Positions 57,772 through 64,000 of a DNA stretch of 64,000 bases are shown piece by piece. The position numbers and the translations under genes are program-made. The DNA is from Vreelandella maris (GTDB lineage Bacteria; Pseudomonadota; Gammaproteobacteria; Pseudomonadales; Halomonadaceae). The notes beneath the pieces were generated by a model that searched no databases, was not told the origin of the DNA, and was given only the letters and a program-made list of their open reading frames with translations. Position 1 is the first letter of the stretch. Each line of letters opens with the position of its first letter. Location: assembly GCF_013371085.1 (NCBI RefSeq), contig NZ_JABWCV010000002.1, positions 62,001 to 126,000 of the forward strand, given 5' to 3'.

Positions 57772-58608
57772 CTATTGAACACTCTTGCCGTGCGAAGGCC
57801 GAGCAATGTGGTCAAAATCTCGGGCTAGCGCCGCTAAATCACGCCCCAAAGCCTCACCCTCCATGGGCCGCCCATGACCGGTCAAGACCACACGGGGGTT
57901 AAGCTCTGCTAGACGTTGTACGGAGTCGCGCGCGGCGTCCCAGTCAGGTGTAAAATAGCGGGGCGGCCCGCTAAGCTCTTGATGTTGAGTCAGTACTTGA
58001 TATAGCTCATCTTGGCGAACGGTTACAAAAGCGTCACCGACGATCATAGCGCGGTCGCTATCGCGGAAAAACGAAACATGCCCTTGAGTGTGGCCTGGGG
58101 TTGCTATCCAGCGCCAATCGGGCATACCGGGTACGCTGCCGTCGTCGGACAAGGAGTGAATGCGGGGTCGCAGGTCTATCGGCGTATTAGGAAAAAGACC
58201 TGACAGCTTGGCAAGAAGTCCGCCTTCCACCTGGGTATCAGGATAGGGATAGTATTTTTCCCCAGTGAGATAGGGCATCTCTAAGGGGTGAGCGTAAACC
58301 GGCACATCCCAATATTCGGCCAGCTCTATAGCCGACCCAACATGATCGAAGTGGCCGTGGGTCAGTAAAATAGCCTTAGGTCGAGCATTTTCTCCAAAAC
58401 GAGATACTGCTACTTCGGCTATTAATTCTTTGCTGTTGGGCATGCCAGCATCAATCAATACCCAATCGCTGCTACCGGGGTGTCCGACAAAGCAAACATT
58501 GACGATCTTCACCGTCAGCCCAGCAACATCAGGTCGCACTTCAAAGAGGTCACCACTCTTAATCGATGTCAAAGGCATCATTTTGCTATTAAGTGGGTTA
58601 TTAGGCAT
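57772..58608 (-). CDS. MBL-fold metallo-hydrolase
   Basis: The 278-aa protein has the metallo-beta-lactamase motif THGHFDHVG (His84, His86, Asp88, His89), ATPGHTQGHVSFF (third His), GDAFV (metal-bridging Asp) and LTGHGRPMEG. This is a complete zinc-hydrolase active site of the glyoxalase II-like type. The substrate is unknown. GAGGGGC precedes the ATG. It is upstream of the flavodoxin-like gene on the same strand. Confidence 0.9.
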   Translation of the reverse strand: MPNNPLNSKMMPLTSIKSGDLFEVRPDVAGLTVKIVNVCFVGHPGSSDWVLIDAGMPNSKELIAEVAVSRFGENARPKAILLTHGHFDHVGSAIELAEYWDVPVYAHPLEMPYLTGEKYYPYPDTQVEGGLLAKLSGLFPNTPIDLRPRIHSLSDDGSVPGMPDWRWIATPGHTQGHVSFFRDSDRAMIVGDAFVTVRQDELYQVLTQHQELSGPPRYFTPDWDAARDSVQRLAELNPRVVLTGHGRPMEGEALGRDLAALARDFDHIARPSHGKSVQ

Positions 58609-58720
58609 AGAGCCCCTCCATGGGCGAAAATAAGAGCGTCATAGCAATCATCGCCACCATCTCCCCTACATTTGGCAAAATGATAGCAATGGCGATACGA
58701 AAGCGTGTAAGTTCCGGTTA

Positions 58721-58915
58721 TTACTTCTTCCGCATAAAAGGAAAAATCTTTGCCATCGTGTCAGCCAATACTTGATCCAGCGGTTTATGGTCCAAGCTGA
58801 TAGCCGCCCTTGCCGCCGTGTAGGTTCCTTTGTACTCTTGGGCAATCTCGCTATCCGTCATCGATTCCGGTAGCTGCTCTTTGGCGCGGATAGCATCAAT
58901 GACCTCCTTATCCAT
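58721..58915 (-). CDS. Small hypothetical protein, 64 aa
   Basis: ATG 58915 is preceded by AAAGGAGAGG, a very strong ribosome-binding site. The product is soluble, with KEQLPESMTDSEIAQEYKG and a basic C-terminus IFPFMRKK. I do not recognise the family. A small hairpin (CTGGG/CCCAG, 58933-58949) lies in its leader. The 58916-59183 stretch beyond it is AT-rich and shows no gene. Confidence 0.7.
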   Translation of the reverse strand: MDKEVIDAIRAKEQLPESMTDSEIAQEYKGTYTAARAAISLDHKPLDQVLADTMAKIFPFMRKK

Positions 58916-59187
58916 ACAGCCTCTCCTTTAAACTGGGCATAACACCCAGCCTAGTACACATAGGAACGTGGTGATGGAGTAAAACGATTAACAAATTTTA
59001 GAGTTCAACATCTTTATAATTAGCACTAGGTTATCAAAGAAAGCCTATATCATTCTTAATGAAAAGATCGTGTTTCGTACTGGCTAAAAAAACCAATGTT
59101 ACTGATGCCTGCGCATGCTTCAATCAAGCGAATTTAAATAAACCTATCTGCAAATAGAGTGTTATCTACACTATAGCTAAATGCTAG

Positions 59188-59685
59188 CCCGAATTTCTCA
59201 AAGGGGATAATAGAAAGCGGCTGATAGGGTTATGATTTCAGGACGTTACACCAGAAAAAACACCAACAGCCGCTATCCAAAACGGCACCTGAAAAACTGA
59301 CCTTCTCGCCACTATCTCGCCGTCAAATTGAAGCCGATTTTTCCGGCGGTCACATCACCTCCGATGCCGGACTGATTTTGCTGCGCGAGGTCAATAAACA
59401 ACATCGCCTGACTCGCCGACTCACCTCATTACTTCACGATCACCGGGACCCAGAACAGGTACACCACCGGCTAGACACCATGGTTCGTCAACGGGTATTT
59501 GGCGTGGCCGCTGGATACGAAGACCTGAACGATCATGACGCCCCTCGCTTTGATTAAGCGCTGCAAACGGCAGTTGGCCAGGACGACTCCCTGGCAGGCA
59601 AGTCCACACTGTGCCGGATGAAGTAGCAGGCGGATCGGCAGGCGATTAGCTGCACTGCATTAAGCAGGTATTCTGTAACCAGTGT
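59188..59685 (+). mobile_element. Truncated IS1380-family element (left end only)
   Basis: The left terminus CCCGAATTTCTCA (59188-59200) is preceded by CTAG (59184-59187). Leader and coding sequence are clearly homologous to, but divergent from, the second copy at 60208-61762, in the same orientation. Homology runs to about 59655-59685; the right end is missing and the exact break cannot be fixed by eye. It is an old remnant. Confidence 0.8.
59282..59655 (+). pseudogene. IS1380-family transposase remnant
   Basis: The frame corresponds to the first third of the transposase (EKLTFSPLSRRQIEADFSGG onward). The start codon is ACG instead of ATG, and there are two in-frame stops (at about 59556 and 59626). 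It aligns with the N-terminus of the copy at 60302 with many substitutions and ends where the element is truncated. It cannot make a functional transposase. Confidence 0.85.
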
Positions 59686-59770
59686 GACTCACCAGCATGG
59701 CTATTACCCTCCGCTCAACTACACTTCTTATGGGCAAATTGGATTTGTACCCTGGAAAGGAGGGTGCGCT

Positions 59771-60157
59771 ATGCATATTGCGAAAGAAGACATTCCAGTC
59801 CAGATAGATTTACCCGGTGCAGTCGCCCGACAGCAAAAGGATTTTGGTGATGTAACAGGGTTTGGAAAAATGGGCGCTGAGTATTTCTCATTTGGCAATG
59901 GTACTGATATCACCGAGTTGTTACATGGCCTAGAAGGGAATAGTTGTCAAAGTCCTCACTGGGGTTACGTGGTAAAAGGTGCCATTACCGCTTTGTATTC
60001 CGATAACACTGAGGAAACTTCCCGAGAGGGTGACATGTTTTATTGGCCCCCAGGGCACAGCGTTCGGGCGGAAGAAGATACAGATATCGTGATGTTCAGC
60101 CCTCAACATGAGCATGGCTTGGTCATCGACCATATCAAGCGCAAAACGGCTAGATAA
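59771..60157 (+). CDS. Small cupin-domain protein between two IS1380 copies
   Basis: ATG 59771 has AAAGGAGGG upstream, so I prefer it to a longer reading from 59684 that starts inside the IS remnant. The 128-aa product is a single cupin: HWGYVVKGAITALYSDN and GDMFYWPPGHSVRAEED with a C-terminal FSPQHEHGLV. Metal-binding residues are not fully clear. No other functional gene lies between the IS copies, so it is the only likely cargo. The function is unknown. Confidence 0.82.
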   Translation: MHIAKEDIPVQIDLPGAVARQQKDFGDVTGFGKMGAEYFSFGNGTDITELLHGLEGNSCQSPHWGYVVKGAITALYSDNTEETSREGDMFYWPPGHSVRAEEDTDIVMFSPQHEHGLVIDHIKRKTAR

Positions 60158-60207
60158 TTCACTCCCGAGACTATGGGGCTACTACCTCTGTGGTAGAAGT
60201 CCCTTAA

Positions 60208-61762
60208 CCCGGATTTCTCATGGGGTATAAAAGAACGCGGCTGAAAGTGATAACGTTTCAAGGCCTTACACCAAAAACCAACACCAACAGCCGCTTACAA
60301 AATGGCACCTGAAAAACTGACCTTCTCGCCACTCTCCCGCCGTCAAATTGAAGCCGATTTTTCCGGCGGCCACATCACCTCCGATGCTGGATTGCTCCTG
60401 CTACGGGAAGTCGATAAGCAACATCGCCTGACGCATCGCTTGGCCTCCGTGCTTCATGATCCCCGCGCACCGGAACAGGTTCGTCATAAGATCGACACTC
60501 TGATTCGTCAGCGGGTGTTCTGTGTCGCCGCGGGCTACGAAGATTTTAACGACCATGAGGCCCTACGCTATGATCAGACGCTTCAGACAGCGTTAGGTGA
60601 AGATGAAGTCTTGGCGGGTAAGTCTACACTGTGTCGGAGCGAGCAGAAGGTAGACCGGCAAGCGATGGTGAAGGCCCATGAGTTACTGTGGCATCACTTC
60701 ATTGAGCAGCATGACCAACCACCCAAGGAGATCGTGCTGGACTTTAATGACAACGATATTCCCGTGCACGGCGAGTAACCCGGCAAGTTCTTTAACCGCT
60801 ATTACGATCACCACTGCTACTTCCCTCTGTATGTTTCCTGTGGCCGCCATCTGCTAGTGAGCTATCTGCGTACCAGTGACTACAGCGACAGCCATCACAG
60901 CTGGGCCATCCTGGCGTTACTGATGCGGTTTATTCACCAGTACTGGCCCGATACGCGCATTGTGTTACGAGGTGATAGTCACTTTTGTCGCCCCCGGATG
61001 CTGAGCTGGTGCGATCGGCATCACGTTGACTATATCGTGGGTATCGGTAAGAACAGACGGCTGCTCAAGGAAGTGGACGTGCCCATGATGCTGGTGCGCA
61101 AGACCCAATGGCAGGTGGGAGGGAAAGTGGCAGAGACGTTCCGCTTCCCGTATCAAGCACACTCTTGGAAATACCCACGCTGGGTGGTCGCTCGTATAGA
61201 AGAAAGCGAGCAGCGCTCCAACCCCCGGTTTATCATCAGCTCCCGTTACGACGACGGCTTCAAGCTTTTCTACGAGCAGTACTGTGCTTGGGGCGACATG
61301 GAAAACCGAATCAAGGGTCAACAACTGAGCCTGTTTGCTGACCGGACCTCCAGTACGCACTGGTGGGCCAATCAGTGGCGGCTCATCTTGTCGGGCTTTG
61401 CCTATACGCTGTTCGAGCGCTTACGCACTTACCTGAAGAAGCCCCCTTTCAGCGCATGTGCCCAAGCAACCTAAGGCTCAAACTCATCAAAGTGGGCGCG
61501 GTCATCATCCGCAATACGCGCCGAATCCGGGTGTTGATGAGTGACAGCTACCCCTATAAAGCGGAACTATCCGATCTCGTCAGGCAGTTGGTGCCGAACT
61601 GAATGCTCGGGCGCCCCCGGCCCGACGCAATGGGGGAAAGGGGGAAGTGTGTCTGAACGGCGGAAAGTGGTTAAAAAGTAGGCAATTTAAGCCGTGCCAA
61701 TAGATTTTAGTGGCATTACGTCTTGGGTGCGGTACTGGCTGAGGTGCTATGAGAAATCCGGG
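60208..61762 (+). mobile_element. Complete IS1380-family insertion sequence (inactive)
   Basis: Perfect 14-bp terminal inverted repeats CCCGGATTTCTCAT (60208-60221) and ATGAGAAATCCGGG (61749-61762) bound a 1555-bp element with one DDE-type transposase frame. The size and CCCGG...GGG ends fit the IS1380 family. The transposase has a nonsense codon and a frameshift, so the copy cannot move by itself. Left flank TTAA and right flank CTAG differ, so no simple duplication of this copy is present. Confidence 0.9.
60302..61602 (+). pseudogene. IS1380-family transposase, disrupted by a nonsense codon and a frameshift
   Basis: The frame starts at ATG 60302 (EKLTFSPLSRRQIEADF) and is interrupted by TAA at 60776-60778, after which the same frame continues with FFNRYYDHHCYFPLYV and VLRGDSHFCRPRM (catalytic Asp region). 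Near 61470 one base is missing (ACC-CTA reads ACCTA); inserting it restores ATLRLKLIKVGAVIIRNTRRI to the stop at 61602 (motif read as two pieces). Two lesions make it a pseudogene. Confidence 0.9.
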
Positions 61763-61822
61763 CTAGGAAGCCTCTGATTAACGCAATGCCAGATCAAGCA
61801 CTTAGCTCAATCATAAGCTGCC

Positions 61823-62959
61823 CTACTCTGAAGCACCCGCATCATGCTCGGCGGCGTCTTCTTCACCCTCTTCGACCATTTCTTGTGCTTCCTCCTCTTC
61901 TTCCTCTGACGCTTCGGGCTTTTCCTGGTCTTTGCGCCCAACGGCAAGCGTCGTAACGATCCCGAAGTGGTCGGAGCCAATCACTTTGACCCGTTCAAGC
62001 TCAACAAGGTGAAGCCCGTCAGAAACAAACAGATGGTCGATTGGGTAGCGCCAAAACGGGTACGCCGAATGGTAAGTACTCAGCAATCGTCGGCCACGAC
62101 GTGGGTCTTTTAGATCGCTCAAATCGGCAAACAGCCGCGTGGTATGCGACCAGCCCACATCGTTAAAATCACCGGTTACGAGCCAGCGGTTATCCGGGTC
62201 TTCTTGCACACGATTTGCTATTAGCATCAGTTCCGCATCGCGTTCACGGCTGTCCCGTCGGGCCTCGGTATCTTCGTCGCTCTTGATATCTTCTTCAAGG
62301 CCAGGTGGCACAGGATGAGCTCCCACAAACCGCACGGACCCCATACTGGGGACATCAAGTGTGGCGAAAACCGACGGCCTGCGCTCAGAGACTAAGTGTT
62401 CCACTTGCTCATCCAGAAACGGATAACGTGACCAAAGCACCAGCCCCTGGCCTTCGTCACGCACCTCTCCCACCCGATAATCGTAATAGTCGTCCAGCGG
62501 TGCCAACCCTTCTTCCCACGCGCTATCAACTTCAATCAACAGTAAGAGATCTGGATCCTCACGCCGCACCATATCTAACAATTCGGCATAGTGATTGTTT
62601 TTGAAGGTAATATTCGCGGTCAGCACTTTTAATGTTGTCCGGTCATCATCGGACCTCATCTCCGCCGACGGAACCTCGGTGGGCCAAACGGGGGTAAAGG
62701 GCAAGATGTGGTAAAGGTGCCACCCAGCAATGGCCAGGATAACGGCTACCCAGGCGGCATGCTCTTTTCGTGGACGCTTGAGCCACGCATGGATAGCTAA
62801 CAGAAGAAGCGGAAACACCAACGCGGCGGTTAACTGCAAACGAGGAAAATCCCATAGCCTGACCCACCACTCACCACTGGGTAACAAAGGTAGAAGGCAT
62901 ACCACCACCATTAAAAGAACCAGCACTCGACTGGCCCACAAAAGAAGCTTTAAAAACAT
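61823..62959 (-). CDS. Endonuclease/exonuclease/phosphatase family protein with membrane anchor
   Basis: With ATG at about 62959 the product is 378 aa. The N-terminus has three hydrophobic helices (VLVLLMVVVCLLPLLP, LQLTAALVFPLLLLAIHAW, AAWVAVILAIAGWHLYHIL). The rest is an EEP domain with TANITFKNN, LLLIEVDSAWEEGL, VTGDFNDVGW (catalytic Asn and Asp) and GSDHFGIVTTLA (catalytic His). The C-terminal tail is very Glu-rich (EEEEEEAQEM). Substrate, whether nucleic acid, lipid or phosphoester, is unknown. Confidence 0.88.
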   Translation of the reverse strand: MFLKLLLWASRVLVLLMVVVCLLPLLPSGEWWVRLWDFPRLQLTAALVFPLLLLAIHAWLKRPRKEHAAWVAVILAIAGWHLYHILPFTPVWPTEVPSAEMRSDDDRTTLKVLTANITFKNNHYAELLDMVRREDPDLLLLIEVDSAWEEGLAPLDDYYDYRVGEVRDEGQGLVLWSRYPFLDEQVEHLVSERRPSVFATLDVPSMGSVRFVGAHPVPPGLEEDIKSDEDTEARRDSRERDAELMLIANRVQEDPDNRWLVTGDFNDVGWSHTTRLFADLSDLKDPRRGRRLLSTYHSAYPFWRYPIDHLFVSDGLHLVELERVKVIGSDHFGIVTTLAVGRKDQEKPEASEEEEEEAQEMVEEGEEDAAEHDAGASE

Positions 62960-63257
62960 GAAACCTCTCAAACGCAGCAACGGCGACCGAAGGGGTTTCG
63001 GTCGTACTTAGCCAGGTTGCCGCAAATATTTTACGATTTATGCATTCCACTTTAGTGAATGCTCCATACACTTACGATGGGGCTTGCTTAATGATAGGCC
63101 GCTAACCTCGCATAAATGTAGCCTAATGCGTAGTAATTAATAAGAAAAAATCGTGAATTCCGCAACCTAGGTGATGATCACTAACCTGCATCTGTTTAGT
63201 AAGCAAATCGTCTTAGCAAATCGCTTCAATGCCGATTTTACAACAAGCAGGCAGCTA

Positions 63258-64000
63258 TCAACTGCGGTAAGATAGGCCAACCCGCGTTTGAAGTATCGTT
63301 TCTCTCAACACTGTTGGCCATAGCCGTGCACATAGGAAGGCTACCTTTCGGCCTAAGCGGTAAGAGAGCACGCTCGCTAGTCGCTCCGCATTGCGGACTG
63401 GTCGCGTTAGATCGTTGTAGGCCAAGCGTTGATACATATAGGAATCGCCACCCGAGGCGTGCACGCGGGCTGCAAGCGATGCCGTGTGCAGGGCAATCGC
63501 AATGCCATCACCAGCGAACGACGGGATAACCGCTGTTTGATCCCCCAGCGGGAACAGGCCAGGCTGTGAGTCACCGGGAGAGCGGAGATAACCATAAGGA
63601 ACACCAGACACTGCCAAGGGCTCACGCCAGCACGGTGTTAAACTGGCGAGGCGCTGCTTCATGTGGGATGACGTATTACTCAACCATTCAAGCAAACCAG
63701 GCCAATGGCTGCCACACGCCTTGTAGACATCCTGCCTGACTAAAAAACTAAGATTAACACCGCCCTTCTCTATCGGCTCCAAACCGGCGTACCCCCCCTC
63801 AAATAAATGAACCTCAACCGTTTCCTGCCATGGGTTCTGCTGCATTGCACTGAGACTAAAGTGCATTTTAAAACCAATGAAATCAGGGTGGCGAGTGGCG
63901 CGCCCCCGGCGCTTCCAATCGCGCAGTTCATGCTTGCCAGTGGCGAGAAACACCGTTTTTGCTGAAATTGCTGCGCGGGCGCTAAGTCTGTTTCTGGTAA
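63258..64000 (-). CDS. FAD-dependent oxidoreductase, partial (runs off the window)
   Basis: The frame is open from the right edge to TGA at 63258-63260, so the N-terminal FAD-binding part is outside. What is seen has TVFLATGKHELRDWKR, LEPIEKGGVNLSFLVR and FPLGDQTAVIPSFAGDGIAIAL, the C-terminal FAD motif with conserved GD of the geranylgeranyl reductase/aromatic hydroxylase-like group. The substrate is unknown. The 62960-63257 gap upstream of the stop holds no gene. Confidence 0.82.
   Translation of the reverse strand, partial: TRNRLSARAAISAKTVFLATGKHELRDWKRRGRATRHPDFIGFKMHFSLSAMQQNPWQETVEVHLFEGGYAGLEPIEKGGVNLSFLVRQDVYKACGSHWPGLLEWLSNTSSHMKQRLASLTPCWREPLAVSGVPYGYLRSPGDSQPGLFPLGDQTAVIPSFAGDGIAIALHTASLAARVHASGGDSYMYQRLAYNDLTRPVRNAERLASVLSYRLGRKVAFLCARLWPTVLRETILQTRVGLSYRS

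Larger units (their letters stand above)
59184..61766. mobile_element. Composite-like segment: two direct IS1380 copies around a cupin gene, CTAG at both outer ends
   Basis: The left IS remnant starts right after CTAG (59184-59187) and the right copy ends right before CTAG (61763-61766). The inner left end of the complete copy is flanked by TTAA (60204-60207) instead. The 4-bp match at the outer termini is what a target duplication of the whole unit would leave. A chance match or preferred target site is also possible. Confidence 0.5.

Noticed and set aside
63040..63060. Imperfect inverted repeat GCATTC/GAATGC near 63.05 kb
   Set aside because: The arms are only 6 bp with no T-run or nearby start; too weak to call a regulatory site.

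Overview
This window looks like chromosomal DNA of a moderately halophilic gammaproteobacterium of the Halomonas group. The main reasons are a complete ectoine operon (ectABC) whose products read like Halomonas proteins, a BCCT-type osmolyte transporter, and gene neighbourhoods typical of Oceanospirillales/Pseudomonadales (ruvAB-ybgC-tolQRAB-pal-cpoB; yciK/mupP-ubiG; tusDCB-tusE with yccA). Most of the window is densely packed housekeeping sequence. I see no rRNA, no tRNA and no CRISPR array.

Layout. 1-6.8 kb: end of ruvA, ruvB and the Tol-Pal envelope operon. 6.9-9.1 kb: yciK, with mupP-ubiG on the other strand (cell-wall recycling and ubiquinone synthesis). 9.2-12.3 kb: galU, a UDP-glucose dehydrogenase-like protein that has lost its catalytic Cys, and a membrane-anchored coiled-coil protein. 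12.4-19.6 kb: tamA-tamB (outer-membrane assembly), msrA and a cytochrome c'. 19.6-24.6 kb: carbonic anhydrase, glutathione reductase and ectABC with a clear promoter, an internal hairpin and a terminator. 24.6-28.8 kb: a DUF3833 lipoprotein, then a three-gene unit of retropepsin-like lipoprotein, inactive transglutaminase fused to 7 TM helices, and an ATP-grasp ligase. 28.8-30.6 kb: zur-like regulator, hisI, yidD, sufE. 30.6-33.0 kb: a tyrosine recombinase and a KfrA-like DNA-binding protein, divergent, with two perfect palindromes between them. 33.1-43.4 kb: BCCT transporter, nfuA, metH, a MATE exporter, cysI and its DUF934 partner. 43.4-47.3 kb: Smr protein, gamma-glutamylcyclotransferase-like protein, wrbA, DUF2069, a cytochrome b561-like protein, pdxH. 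47.4-54.2 kb: Pat-type protein acetyltransferase, a histone-deacetylase-like enzyme, an XRE-cupin regulator, tusDCB-tusE and yccA. 54.2-58.9 kb: small poorly known genes, a K+ channel, a flavodoxin-like protein and an MBL hydrolase. 58.9-61.8 kb: two IS1380-family copies in the same orientation around a cupin gene, with matching CTAG at the outer ends. 61.8-64 kb: an endonuclease/exonuclease/phosphatase-family protein and a truncated FAD-dependent oxidoreductase.

The genes fit together around envelope integrity (Tol-Pal, TamAB, MupP), salt tolerance (EctABC, BCCT transporter), sulfur, Fe-S and redox metabolism (CysI, TusBCDE, NfuA, SufE, Gor, MsrA) and lysine acetylation. The parts most worth a second look are the degenerate UGD homologue, the retropepsin/7TM/ATP-grasp unit, the integrase-KfrA pair with its palindromes, and the IS1380 pair carrying a cupin gene.
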